64,000 nt of DNA from contig OZ025858.1 in the NCBI GenBank assembly GCA_964019425.1, forward strand, positions 186,001 to 250,000. Reading direction: 5' to 3'. This document shows, piece after piece, positions 10,324-19,771 of this stretch. Each line of letters opens with the position of its first letter. Position 1 is the first letter of the stretch. The DNA is from Flectonema sp. DT1601. Taxonomy: Eukaryota; Euglenozoa; Diplonemea; Diplonemida; Diplonemidae. The notes beneath the pieces are model-generated. The model did not search any database, was not told where the DNA came from, and saw only the letters and a list, made by a program, of their open reading frames with translations. The position numbers and the translations under genes are program-made.

Positions 10324-12126
10324 ATGTTGAGGGGAACTATTGTACAAGGCTATACCCTAATTCAAAGAATTGGTCAAGGAACTTTCGGAATCGTATACAC
10401 ATGCAAAGATGAACACAGCAATGACACCTCTGTTATGAAACTTATCACAGTGGATGACATGAGTAACGAAGACCAAGAAGCATGTCTTACTGAAGTTCAA
10501 GTCTTAGCACAGATGGTAAAATACGAATGTAAATACATTATAAAATATATAAACAGCTTTGTCAGTGACAACAGTCTGTGTCTTGTTATGGAGTATGCTT
10601 CAGGAGGGAATTTGAGACAGCTGTTAAAATCAAGTGATGAAGGACTTAAAACAAGTCAAATATTAACATATATGGCATGCATCGCTTCTGCTTTACATTG
10701 CATGCACTCAATAGATATTTTACACAGAGACTTAAAGTCTGCTAATGTTTTTATAAATGAAAAGTATTGTAAAATTGGTGATTTTGGACTATCCCGAATA
10801 CTAACAAATCCCAGCAGCCTTGCGAAGTCGGTTGTTGGAACACCTTATTACTTATCACCGGAAATGTGTAATGGTAATTCGTATAATTCAAAAACAGACC
10901 TTTGGTCTTTTGGTATTATTCTGTTCGAAATGTGTACGACAGGATCCTATCCCTTTAAAGCAAACAATCAAGCTGCTTTGGTTCTTCAAATAGCCGAGTG
11001 TAGACTCGACAAACAACGTCTACGAGACATAACGTCTTCACACGGATCTAGTTTTTCATCATTACTTGATCGATGTCTTACAAAGGACCCTCGCAGAAGA
11101 CCATCTGCTTTACAAGTTTGTGCTGCTGACTGTTGCTATACCAATGCATGTAGAGAGAATGTTGATCTTCCTGATGAGGTACATGAAATCTATCGCAGAA
11201 ATGTGTGTAATCAAATTCGAGCACATCCATTGGCATCTATATCTAGTTGTGATGATGGAATAGTAGAACCACAACAACAACACCCAACACATTTAAGATT
11301 GAGAAATACGATTGCTTCGAGAAGAGTTAGAAAAGGTGCACCTGTACCGGGTCAGCATCTGATTAGAAATAATCATCAACGAGAGAAACCTCCAATTCCA
11401 TCACAAGCAGTTCATCATAAAAGGGCACCAGTTCAAAAGCCACAACAAGGGAAGGTCATCCACAGTGGATACAGATCTAGTAAAGCTCGTGAGAGAGATA
11501 TTAATTTAGTAAATCAACTGCCAGATGTCGTTTCCAGTGAATCGAGTTGTAAGTACTCGGATCCGACTGGACCAGTCTTTTCAAAAAATATTACCAACTG
11601 CAATGTCGATGGTAATGAACTTCATTTATATAAAGATTTACTTCCAATCGATCCTGTTGAACCAGAAATTAGTGATCCTGAACCTGAAGTTGTTTACGAT
11701 GATGATGTTGATTTTGATAATCAGATATCACCTGTAATGCAAACAACGGGAATCTCATGGGCAGTCGTAGGCAGCAACGGTACTGAAACAACTGGAGCTG
11801 TGATGAACACATGGCGAGAAATACCAATTCAAGAAGAAGAGGAAGAAGAAGATGAAGAAACTTCATCATTGTCATCTTACGAACCTCCCTCAGAAGAACT
11901 TATTGCTGTTAGACGAGTTGATTTGTTATCTAAAATTTCTGATTTAGAATCAGAGCAATCGACTATCTCATGTACCGCCTCAGAATACGATGTTGTGGTT
12001 GACCTCCTTCACAGCGGAGAAATGAACAGCGACGACGTTCACTCACTAAGTCCTGAACTTGTCAAACTGCTGAGATTATTGTATCGTAAAATATTATTAG
12101 AATCTGAACTAAGGGATCTTTCATAG
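10324..12126 (+). CDS. NEK-family serine/threonine protein kinase
   Basis: A 600-residue kinase. The domain fills about residues 8-265: Gly loop GQGTFG, catalytic Lys in SVMKLI, HRDLKSANVFI catalytic loop, DFGLSR magnesium loop, GTPYYLSPE activation segment and DLWSFGIILFE helix F. The SANVFI loop and YYLSPE are typical of NIMA-related kinases, which control cilia, basal bodies and mitosis. All catalytic residues are present. The C-terminal 330 residues are low-complexity (Gln/His/Pro rich, then an acidic run EEEEEEDEE) and end in a short helix. The ATG at 10324 is chosen because it starts just before the kinase domain and follows a polypyrimidine tract; an upstream in-frame ATG at 10207 would translate that T-rich tract into a Phe run. 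No intron. Confidence 0.88.
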   Translation: MLRGTIVQGYTLIQRIGQGTFGIVYTCKDEHSNDTSVMKLITVDDMSNEDQEACLTEVQVLAQMVKYECKYIIKYINSFVSDNSLCLVMEYASGGNLRQLLKSSDEGLKTSQILTYMACIASALHCMHSIDILHRDLKSANVFINEKYCKIGDFGLSRILTNPSSLAKSVVGTPYYLSPEMCNGNSYNSKTDLWSFGIILFEMCTTGSYPFKANNQAALVLQIAECRLDKQRLRDITSSHGSSFSSLLDRCLTKDPRRRPSALQVCAADCCYTNACRENVDLPDEVHEIYRRNVCNQIRAHPLASISSCDDGIVEPQQQHPTHLRLRNTIASRRVRKGAPVPGQHLIRNNHQREKPPIPSQAVHHKRAPVQKPQQGKVIHSGYRSSKARERDINLVNQLPDVVSSESSCKYSDPTGPVFSKNITNCNVDGNELHLYKDLLPIDPVEPEISDPEPEVVYDDDVDFDNQISPVMQTTGISWAVVGSNGTETTGAVMNTWREIPIQEEEEEEDEETSSLSSYEPPSEELIAVRRVDLLSKISDLESEQSTISCTASEYDVVVDLLHSGEMNSDDVHSLSPELVKLLRLLYRKILLESELRDLS

Positions 12127-12364
12127 CTTTATGGTGATGTCGCAAACACCTGCCTGCCCATTTAATTAAATTATTGTTTTTTTTTTGATGCCCTTTATTT
12201 TTTTTGTTTTTTCATATTAGTCGCAAATTCGTTATTTTATTTATTTATTTTTATTTTTTATATTACAAAAAAAAAAATATTTACTATGCCTATTTTATTT
12301 TACTAGGAACGGACTGTTTTTTTTTTTTTTTTTTTTAAACTAAATTCAATGACCACGTAGTTTA

Positions 12365-13198
12365 ATGTCATCTCACAGTGGTTTATCTATTGTAGGAAGT
12401 CGGTGTGTCCTCTATGAGGATGATGCGAATTGTTCAGGAAGGAAAGCTTCTGAAACTTTGATAGAAATCGGAGGCATTACCGTAGATAAGTATGATGGAA
12501 GACAACATGCAAACAGCCGTGAGTATGCTCGAAGGAAACAGAGAGAAATATTGTACTCTCCTCCTGAGACATTAGAAACTCAACTGCTTAACCGTGAGAG
12601 GTATCAAGACATGATTTCTGATACAAGTAATTCAGATATGCTGCTTCAAATAAAAAGTTCTGGTGAAGCTGCTTTAGCCCAACGAACTCATCGATGTCCA
12701 TCTCTGAAATTCGCATTAGAAATAAGACCAAAGCTTCGTTGGTCACCAGTCCCAGAACTGTCAGTATTATGTAGGATGGTTCACTGTTCATCAATTCTGG
12801 TTGATTATATTTTAGAAAATGATATTACGAAACCCTCAGTTCTTGCTGAACTGCAACAAGAGAGATTTAGTTGTTTAGTTCAAAAGAACAGCTGGCTTAG
12901 AGTAGGTGATGACTTACATCACGTGTTTAGTGAAGTATTCGATATGGTCTGTGGATTACATGAACAACAGATATCTACTTCACCTGTTAGAGAAGACTTA
13001 CCAACAGGTGGTAACGCTTTACTTCTTGATCCCTCTCATCCTCTTCATGAATTATACGTCAGTACATGTTCTAAATCAGTTACTATGTGTGGAATGATTA
13101 CAGATGAGGAGTTGCGTACTAAACGACATAAACCTGATGAAACTACCTCTATGGGACTGAGCCTTGGCTACGACGACGATGATGATGATGAACCATGA
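12365..13198 (+). CDS. Unknown protein, 277 aa
   Basis: I do not recognise a family. Residues 1-115 are hydrophilic with a basic segment (REYARRKQREI). Residues 118-200 look like a compact helical domain with LKFALEIRPKLRW, LSVLCRMVHCSSILVDYIL and VGDDLHHVFSEVFDMVCGLH. The C-terminus is acidic (YDDDDDDEP). It sits 238 nt behind the NEK kinase and 240 nt before TRAP-beta on the same strand. The start ATG follows CCACGTAG by 3 nt. Coding character is supported by length and composition. No intron is apparent. Confidence 0.6.
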   Translation: MSSHSGLSIVGSRCVLYEDDANCSGRKASETLIEIGGITVDKYDGRQHANSREYARRKQREILYSPPETLETQLLNRERYQDMISDTSNSDMLLQIKSSGEAALAQRTHRCPSLKFALEIRPKLRWSPVPELSVLCRMVHCSSILVDYILENDITKPSVLAELQQERFSCLVQKNSWLRVGDDLHHVFSEVFDMVCGLHEQQISTSPVREDLPTGGNALLLDPSHPLHELYVSTCSKSVTMCGMITDEELRTKRHKPDETTSMGLSLGYDDDDDDEP

Positions 13199-13438
13199 AC
13201 CGTTATTTAGTCTGATAGCTCAATTTATTACTACGAGTTGAATTAGGGTATTCCTGTTGCTTTATTAATTTACTCTTCACAGGTAAACGTGATGGGAGTT
13301 TTTTTTAGATTAAGTTGGTGTTTTCTAATTATTTATTTAGTTTTTTTTTTTTTTTTTTTTTTTGATATTATTTCCTCTTTTAATCAGTTCTACCCCATCC
13401 CCTTGTTTCTTTTTTTTTATCACCTCTCCGTTAGAAAA

Positions 13439-14139
13439 ATGAAGTCAGCGTTTGTTATGGGGATGGCGATGTTTGGATGTGCTGTTGCGCAGAGCCCATC
13501 GATTGCAGTTTACAAGGAACTCGCTGACGACAACTGCGTCGTTGGATCAAATATCTCGGTATGATTTGAACTCTTGTGATCAAAGCGTTTCCTTTTTCTT
13601 AAAAATAACAAAACTCCCTTCAGGTTACTCTTACCGTATACAACTACGGCTCAACCGCCGCATTCAGCATTAATATGGATGACAGCAATTGGGGTAGCAC
13701 TGGTACCATTGTAAAGGAGTCTTGGGACTCTATTGCTCCAGGTGCTAATGTAAGTACCTCATACTCTGTTATGCCAACTGAGGCTGGTATTATGTCAGTA
13801 GAGCCAGCTAAGGTAACCTACAAGACTGAGACAGGATCTGACAGTGTTAAGGTTGCCTTCTCTAACAATGTCTACGATGTCTCTGTTGACAACGCACCAG
13901 GTCTTCCAGTTCTTACTGAGGCTGAATATGAGAAGAAGACTTCAAAGAGAACTAAGGAATGGATTACCTTCCTTCTTCTTCTTGTAATCCCAATTGGTAT
14001 GCCATTCTTCTTCTACCAGCAGTCCAACAACACTCTTGCCGCCAAGAAGGCTGCCGCCAAGGCTGAGGAGAAGGCAAAGACTGTCAAGCGTGGATCCCCA
14101 ACAAAGAAGCCTTCGGGAAGCAAGAAGGTGAGCAACTAG
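13439..14139 (+). CDS. SSR2: Translocon-associated protein beta (TRAP-beta/SSR2)
   Basis: Exons 13439-13558 and 13624-14139, with one phase-0 intron (GTATGA...TTCAG, 65 nt), give 211 residues. The protein has a cleavable signal peptide ending near VAQS, a lumenal beta-sandwich with NYGSTAAFSINMDD and PGANVSTSYSVMPTEAG (the standard TRAP-beta core), one membrane helix at about residues 140-162 (WITFLLLLVIPIGMPFFFY) and a short basic cytosolic tail rich in Lys/Ala. TRAP assists insertion of proteins into the ER at Sec61. The ATG at 13439 follows TTTTTTTTATCACCTCTCCGTTAG by 4 nt. An upstream GTG-started frame would translate T homopolymers and is not used. The length fits the family (about 180-200). 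Confidence 0.88.
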
Positions 14140-14991
14140 GTGCTCAGTGCTTTTTCTTTCTTTTTTTGTAAGTCCACCTCTGGTGAACCCCCAGAACCGT
14201 TCTGCAGTCGCGTGAGGAGTGAGGAATGGGTTCAACAGAGTGTTCGTTGATACCAGTATACCTTATAGAAGGGAAAAAAAAAAAAGAGAACAAAAAGAAA
14301 AAAAAAAAAAAAAAAAAAAAACTGGATTCTCGCTTTCTTTTGTTTGTAGAAGAAGAACAGGAAAACAGATATAAAAAATAAAAAAAAAATGAATTAAAAA
14401 AAATAAAAAAAAAAAGAAATATTTTATCTTAGAATTCCCAGGCAACGGTAACCCCCAGGTCGTTTTTTATTCACTCACAACGCTGGGATCCCAGTTTTGT
14501 TGCCGTTTTTTTGATTTCGTGTTGGATTTCCCCCGAAGAAAAAGAAGACGTTGTTAAACCAGCAAGGAATTCCCCCTTTGAAAAGAAGTTTTTTTTTTTT
14601 TTTTTTTTTTTGAAGTAAAAAGAAGTAAGAAAGCTACGAAAGTTATGTTAGTTTCCGTCTTACCAACGCTCTTTACAGAATAAACAAGCCCTGGTTCACA
14701 GAGACCTCTGTACTCATCACAATACTACTATTCATTCAGAGGATCATTTTCGCTGTTTTTTTTTTGGCTTGAGCCTTTTAGTTTCGCCTCTTTTTGTTCC
14801 CCTTATTGTCTTCCAAACGATTTGATGTGTTTTCCTTCTGGTAGGGTAAATACTTTGTGTGAGTTTCGTCTTTCACCCCCTTTTCCATAAAACAGGTTTT
14901 TTTTTCATGTTTTCACTTGGCTGTGATGTAATTTAAATTTAATATAAGAAATACGGTGATAATATCAAATCAGTTTCAGAGACAAATAAGA
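14140..14991. other. Intergenic, homopolymer-rich
   Basis: No gene seen. Contains a 5-bp inverted repeat CAGAA/TTCTG (14192-14204) about 50 nt after the TRAP-beta stop, long A-rich runs (14272-14430) and a T24-like run near 14588. Ends with an acceptor-like CAGTTTCAG (AG at 14979) 12 nt before the next ATG. Confidence 0.5.
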
Positions 14992-15572
14992 ATGGCGAAT
15001 GATGCAGCCACTGCAGCGGAAACTGCCGCTGCTAAGAAAGATTACTCCCTTGAGAGAAGTACTTTATTCGGAATGGTATTGGTTAATCTTGGCATAGCTG
15101 GGAAGAAAGAAGTATTCCCAAGTGGTGTTCCGTCAATTATTTATGAAAAAGAATCGATATTTGACAGCCCTAAGGATACTAATGGGATCCCTTCACATGT
15201 ATTGGAAGGGGTCTCACTCGAAACACAAAAGACTGTGGGTCAGATGATGCAGGCACAAAATGCAATTGTTGAGCGAGCCTCATACCTCGTAAACAGACAA
15301 GAAACAGGAAATGCTATGGAGATGGTATGATTATTTGTTTACAGTTTCTTTTTTAATGATTTTGTTCACCATAACTTGAGGATAACAAAACAAACAAACA
15401 GACTCCTTGCAAAGGGGACCACGAAGAGGTTACTCAATGTTATCAATCTGAGAAAACAAAAAGTGATCCAGACTTCTTAGCTTGTTCACAAATATCTAAA
15501 AAATATCTTCGATGTGTTGGTCTTTACAGAGAACAATTTATGGCTAACCTTGACACGACAAGGATAGAGTAA
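14992..15572 (+). CDS. Twin CX9C (CHCH) protein, MICOS Mic19-like
   Basis: Exons 14992-15324 and 15402-15572 with a phase-0 intron (GTATGA...ACAG, 77 nt) give 167 residues. The second exon carries the whole CHCH domain: CKGDHEEVTQC and CSQISKKYLRC, two exact C-x9-C pairs that would form a disulfide-locked helical hairpin, the hallmark of proteins imported by Mia40/Erv1 into the mitochondrial intermembrane space. The first exon gives an Ala-rich start and a helical middle. A C-terminal CHCH after a long helical N-terminus is the plan of Mic19/CHCHD3, which bridges cristae junctions, but the N-terminal half is not diagnostic. Without the intron the CHCH domain would be missed. A hairpin covers the stop codon (15567-15590). 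Confidence 0.75.
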
Positions 15573-15590
15573 TATTATTAAAATATTCTC
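15567..15590 (+). promoter_or_regulatory. Hairpin over the stop of the CHCH gene
   Basis: GAG-T-AATATT (15567-15576) pairs with AATATT-CTC (15582-15590) around an ATTAA loop, with one bulged T. The stop TAA (15570-15572) lies inside the stem. Confidence 0.35.
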
Positions 15591-16019
15591 TCAGGGAGTT
15601 AACAAACCATCCCACTTGGAGTCAGATAATGTTTCATAAATCTAACACAGATTTAGTCCTAATTATGGTAATCAACTCCTAGCGGGTGTATCTGATGTTC
15701 ATCTTGTTATTGATTATCCTCTATGGGTAGCATAGCAGAACTACTGCTAGTCATCATCCGTCAGAATAAAGTTTAAAGAGAGCTTGTGTTCGATGTCTAC
15801 GATACGAATCTAATCAGCAGGCGAATAGTCTCCCACAATCTTATTTGGAGATCGTTCAACCAGACTGAAGTCTGATGTTGCTGTTGATGGTTATCTTCTG
15901 AAGGTTGTATTCATATCAAAGTACTTCTCCCCCCACCAGTCGGACTTTAGAGAAGGCATAGAATAAATTTAGTACAACTGCATGTGAATACATATTATCG
16001 TTACTTTCTACAGCATCAG
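15573..16019. other. Intergenic with possible degenerate repeat
   Basis: No gene seen. Two stretches, near 15685-15730 and 15870-15910, both start TCTGATGTT and continue with similar GTTATT/GGTTATC and TCT-rich text, possibly an old duplication. Ends with TTACTTTCTACAG (AG at 16013) 6 nt before the next ATG. Confidence 0.35.
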
Positions 16020-17651
16020 ATGTCGGAAAAGGGCGATGGAGAGATTCCAGAAGCAAACCCAAAGGTTCGAACCCTTCAGCTAACCCGTGAGGGTGGAGGT
16101 AGCTACGGACTGGTATTCTCAGCTTCACTAGTACTTCAGAAAGTATTGGAAGGAGGAATTGGACACGAAAAGGGGGCGGAAGAGCTTCTAGGATACAAAC
16201 TACGTCGAGTCAACGGCAAAGACATCGGAACTCGAATGGAGGTTGCGAACATGTTGTGTAAAGAGAAGAAACTAACAATGGTATTACAAGAATACATTGA
16301 GGGTGTTACTCCTGAAACTGTATTCCAAACAACCGAAGAAAAAGAAATTGAAGTTGAAAGTGATGATGTGATAAAACAGAATGATAAAAAAGGTGTCCAA
16401 GAAGATAGTATGGAAATTGATATTCAGAAAGACGACGTTCAACAAATTGACGAAAGTAACGTCCAGGACGATGGTCAGAATGTTAATAGAGACGAAGAGA
16501 CTAAAGAAACTGACAATCAGGAGAAAGATCAACTTGAAAACCAACCAATCGGAGAACAGGAAGCGTCTAACATAAATATGGATTCAGAAAATATACTTCC
16601 TGAAGTAAAGACTTCGATAAAACGACAAAAACAAGAAGTCCAACCACCAAAAGAACTGATAGTAATGACTTATAATATTTTATCTGATTGGTGTTGTGAA
16701 GTCTACAGAGCAGAGCTATACGCTCACATCCCTGACGAGCATTTAAAATTCTTGTGTTGGGAATACCGCAAGAAACTCATTCAAAAAGACCTAATAAAAC
16801 ATAATGCTGACGTAATATGCCTCCAGGAAGTTGATGCTGGAAAGGTACATGCCTGCCTAAGTGATTTCTTAAAGAATCTGGGATATCTGGTTGACTTTGT
16901 ACCAAAAACGAAAACTTCACAAATAGATGGGTCATTAGTTGCTTGGAATCCTAATTCTGTTACGTTAATAAGATCTGAAAAATTAAAATTACAAAAAAAT
17001 CTAAAACAAGGTAGTCCAAAGCCTCAAGTTTGCCTCATATCTGAATTCACTGTAAATAACAACTTCACTAAGAGAGGAACTCCAAAGAGGCTTCTGTTAC
17101 TAACGTCGCATATCTTTTTTGCTCCTGCTAGAGGTGACATTAAAATGGGGCAGTGCAGTACTATTATATCCAAAGTGAGAGACTATATGTGTGGATGGAA
17201 GGTCGATTCCCACTTAGGCCGCGCTGCACTTATTAAGAGGATGGATTGCGGACCCTTAGTAAGTGCTTACAAAGAGTTTCATGGTAGAGAACCTTGGTGG
17301 ACTACTTCACACGGAAGTCAACGAGGAACTGTTGATTACATATTCACAAGTGGTTGTGAGGCTACTAAGATTTTGGAACCAATACCTGAACATAACGAAT
17401 CCCGAACCTGCCTTCTTCCATCTTCTGATCACGGATCTGATCATCTCCCTGTTGTGGCTGCTTTAAACCTTGTCTCACCTAGAAGTGTTATTCTGTGTGG
17501 AGATTTTAATTGCACTCCAGATTCACTCCTTTATAATTTCGTTATTTCTGGAGGTAATGAAATACCAACGGGACAGCATTATTCACGGTGGAGTGGAAAC
17601 ATGGCTGAGAGACCAGATTATTATGAACACACTACGCTATACGGAGAGTAG
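16020..17651 (+). CDS. PDZ domain plus CCR4/nocturnin-type EEP nuclease, motif order rearranged
   Basis: A 543-residue protein. Residues 10-100 form a PDZ-like domain (REGGGSYGLVFS carboxylate loop, LLGYKLRRVNGKDI). After an acidic linker comes an endonuclease/exonuclease/phosphatase fold of the CCR4/Angel/nocturnin type (mRNA deadenylases and related phosphatases): MTYNILSDW (about 216), ICLQEVD with catalytic Glu (about 270), SHIFFAP (about 363), SAYKEFHGREPWWTT, RGTVDYIFTSG and SSDHGSDHLPVVA (about 467-479). The block VILCGDFNCTPDS, which supplies the catalytic Asp and Asn and normally sits between SHIFFAP and SAYKEF, is instead at about residue 490, after the SDH block, at the C-terminus. 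All catalytic motifs exist but out of the usual order. No intron. The ATG at 16020 follows an acceptor-like tract; an upstream GTG is ignored. Confidence 0.8.
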   Translation: MSEKGDGEIPEANPKVRTLQLTREGGGSYGLVFSASLVLQKVLEGGIGHEKGAEELLGYKLRRVNGKDIGTRMEVANMLCKEKKLTMVLQEYIEGVTPETVFQTTEEKEIEVESDDVIKQNDKKGVQEDSMEIDIQKDDVQQIDESNVQDDGQNVNRDEETKETDNQEKDQLENQPIGEQEASNINMDSENILPEVKTSIKRQKQEVQPPKELIVMTYNILSDWCCEVYRAELYAHIPDEHLKFLCWEYRKKLIQKDLIKHNADVICLQEVDAGKVHACLSDFLKNLGYLVDFVPKTKTSQIDGSLVAWNPNSVTLIRSEKLKLQKNLKQGSPKPQVCLISEFTVNNNFTKRGTPKRLLLLTSHIFFAPARGDIKMGQCSTIISKVRDYMCGWKVDSHLGRAALIKRMDCGPLVSAYKEFHGREPWWTTSHGSQRGTVDYIFTSGCEATKILEPIPEHNESRTCLLPSSDHGSDHLPVVAALNLVSPRSVILCGDFNCTPDSLLYNFVISGGNEIPTGQHYSRWSGNMAERPDYYEHTTLYGE

Positions 17652-17687
17652 TGGGATATTAAAAAAGAAGGTCTGAGAAAATACTGT

Positions 17688-17706
17688 TCAACGTTGTTAC
17701 TGTTGA
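17688..17706 (+). promoter_or_regulatory. Short hairpin after the PDZ-EEP gene
   Basis: TCAAC/GTTGA, 5 bp with a 9-nt loop, 36 nt behind the stop. Weak alone. Confidence 0.2.
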
Positions 17707-17857
17707 CAAGCGTTGTTAGGTCTGATTTCGCAGCATCATCACGTGTTTTGTTTCTTTTGTGAAGTATGATGTGAGGCTTCATGCATAAATAAAAAAGTTT
17801 CTTAGGAAGATATATTTATTCTAATTCTTTGAACAGCTTCTCATCATCACTACAACA

Positions 17858-18654
17858 ATGCCACGTGCTCCAGTTCCAGAACGTGAGAGAAAGGCCGCCG
17901 CTGCCGCTGCCAAGACTGACGGAGCCAACGCCAAGGCAGTCGCTGAGAAGCGTGAAGCCCTTTCCAACAAGAAAAGAGAATACATGAGAAGGGCCGTAAA
18001 GTATGCAAAACAGTACCGCGCTGAGAAGAATTCGATGAAGTCGCTGAGAAAGACCGCAGAGAAGGAAGGAAACTTCATGTGCGAAGCTGACGCAAAGGTT
18101 GCCTTCGTTATCAGAATCAGAGGTATTAATGACGTCGCTCCAAAGCCAAGAAAGATTCTTCAGCTTTTGAGACTCCGTCAGATTCACACCGGAGTATTTG
18201 TTAGACTAAACAAGGCTGTTATTAACATGCTTCGTAGAGTTGAACCTTTCATCGCTTGGGGATACCCATCAGTTTCAACTATCCGTACTCTAGTTTACAA
18301 GAGAGGATACATGAACATTAAGGGTAACCGTATTCCTATCACTGAGAACGAAGTTGTTCAGGAAGCACTTGAAAAGAAAACCAAGGGTGCCATCATCTGT
18401 GCCGAAGATGTTGTAAACCAGCTGACCACTGCCGGAGACCACTTCAGTGCCGTCTCACACACCCTTTGGCCGTTCAAGCTGTCCGCTCCAAACGGTGGAC
18501 TGAAGTACAAGAACGCTCACTTCGTTGAGGGAGGTGACGTCGGTAACAGAGAAGCTCTTATTAAGTATGTTATTATTCCTTTAATGTCAATACAGGGAAA
18601 GCAAATAGACGAACAAACAAAAAAAACAGCCGCCTTATCACCCAAATGGCCTAA
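17858..18654 (+). CDS. RPL7: 60S ribosomal protein L7 (uL30)
   Basis: Exons 17858-18564 and 18630-18654 with a phase-2 intron of 65 nt (GTATGT...AAAAAACAG) give 243 residues. The N-terminus is the usual eukaryote-specific Ala/Lys/Arg-rich helix (residues 1-70); the uL30 core has FVIRIRGIND, KILQLLRLRQIHTGVFVRLN and VEPFIAWGYPS; the end has HFVEGGDVGNREALINRLITQMA. The last exon encodes only seven complete residues, and the spliced end INRLITQMA matches the family's conserved INRLIRRMN tail, which fixes the intron. The unspliced frame would run to 18703 with unrelated sequence. The ATG follows ATTCTTTGAACAG by 21 nt. It is the first of three neighbouring translation-linked genes. Confidence 0.95.
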
Positions 18655-18879
18655 GCAGTCACTTCATGTTAGTGTTTATGTGAAAAAGTTTCAAATCAAG
18701 TAATCGACCATTGCGTTTTCAAAGTCAGCTATTAGAGCTTTAAAGTAAAAGTCGAATTAAATATTTCTCATCTCACAGTTCCACAATACGTTTTATTGAA
18801 GTTGTTGTTTTCCCTTAATGAATATTAATTGTAAGTAATGGTTGATCTTATATTTAATTTGAAGAGTACTTCCATCAAA

Positions 18880-19248
18880 ATGGTCTCCAAGACACTCTCA
18901 AGAAAGAAGAAGCGCGCCAAGGTAGAAGAACTAAAGAAGGAGGGAGTTCATCCAGTTACCGTAACACCAGCAACAAGAGGACATATGGTTCAGGGTAAGC
19001 TAATGAGAATGAGGCATGGATTAAAGAAGAAGAGAAAGTACAGAATCGGAACAGCCACGGCTTATGATATCTACGAAGGAATTGATCAACCAATCGGAGA
19101 TGTGAAATGTGACGCTGCAAAGGCGGCATTGGCAGCAGCAGCATTAAAGAAAGCCGCGAAGAACAAGTTAAAGACTGCTCTCCGTAAGAAGACTTCCACT
19201 CCATCAGAGGGAATCGTCTTAAAATCATCAAAGTCAAAGAAAGAGTAA
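18880..19248 (+). CDS. Unknown small basic protein, 122 aa, between ribosomal genes
   Basis: A Lys/Arg/Ala-rich protein starting MVSKTLSRKKKRAKVEEL, with a central LMRMRHGLKKKRKYRIGTATAYDIYEG that looks conserved rather than random, and an Ala/Lys helix (AALAAAALKKAAKNKLKTALRKK) before a Ser/Lys tail. It lies between RPL7 and P1 and has similarly regular codon use, which suggests a ribosomal or ribosome-assembly role, but I cannot match it to a named ribosomal protein. The ATG at 18880 (context CATCAAAATGG) is preferred over the in-frame ATG at 18838, which adds a hydrophobic stretch unlike the rest. An acceptor-like TTTCTCATCTCACAG ends near 18778. Three hairpins follow the stop. Confidence 0.7.
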   Translation: MVSKTLSRKKKRAKVEELKKEGVHPVTVTPATRGHMVQGKLMRMRHGLKKKRKYRIGTATAYDIYEGIDQPIGDVKCDAAKAALAAAALKKAAKNKLKTALRKKTSTPSEGIVLKSSKSKKE

Positions 19249-19771
19249 ATTCACTACTCTAATGTCCTATAGAAGTACATCTATAGCAATCAGGACGTAC
19301 TGTCAGGTTGTCATTTACAGAAGCCAGCAGTTTTACCCTCGGGGTAGTTTCTGCATCATGCCTACAGCATAACATATGTCACTGTGACATGCTATTTGAA
19401 TAAGGTTTCGTTAGGTGGAAGAAAGAATGGAAAAAAAAAACTTTTAAAAAAAAAAAAAAAAAAACTCGATAATCATTGTGCCTCTCCCAGGTTCTGCAGG
19501 TAGTGCATTACTTCCCGCTCTTGTTTGTCTTTTCCGTTGTTTCCTATCCTTTGTGGCAACACACACATATCATTAAATAGTTCAGTTGATCTATTTGGTA
19601 GTGTTTACTCGTTGGGTGATTATTAATGTATTTCAACCCCTCCAGTATTATCAGAACAGTAAGGTATTCGGAGTAGTGTAAGTAATGGTTTATTAGTGTT
19701 CATCATAGCAGTTCTGATATTTAGTTAAATTATTTCATCAGTTAGTTTGACTTGTACCTACTACAACTACA
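19249..19771. other. Intergenic between the basic protein and P1
   Basis: Besides the hairpin cluster it holds A runs (19432-19461), pyrimidine-rich stretches near 19520-19560 and a pyrimidine/purine leader before the P1 ATG. No coding sequence is seen. Confidence 0.45.
19267..19393 (+). ncRNA. Cluster of three hairpins, possible structured RNA or 3' element
   Basis: Three consecutive inverted repeats start 18 nt behind a stop codon. First, CTATAGA (19267-19273) and TCTATAG (19280-19286) with an AGTACA loop. Second, TACCC (19334-19338) and GGGTA (19342-19346) closing a TCG loop, extended by GCAG (19327-19330) and CTGC (19351-19354) across an internal loop. Third, ATGTCAC/GTGACAT around one T (19376-19390), with outer AGCAT (19366-19370) and ATGCT (19389-19393) overlapping it. 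No known RNA family is recognised; it may be part of the 3' UTR. Confidence 0.4.

Noticed and set aside
14243-14445. Possible frames in A/T-rich text after TRAP-beta
   Set aside because: Homopolymer artefacts without coding features.
18565-18703. Unspliced C-terminus of RPL7 running to 18703
   Set aside because: The sequence past the donor is unlike RPL7, whereas splicing to 18630 restores the family's INRLI-type end.
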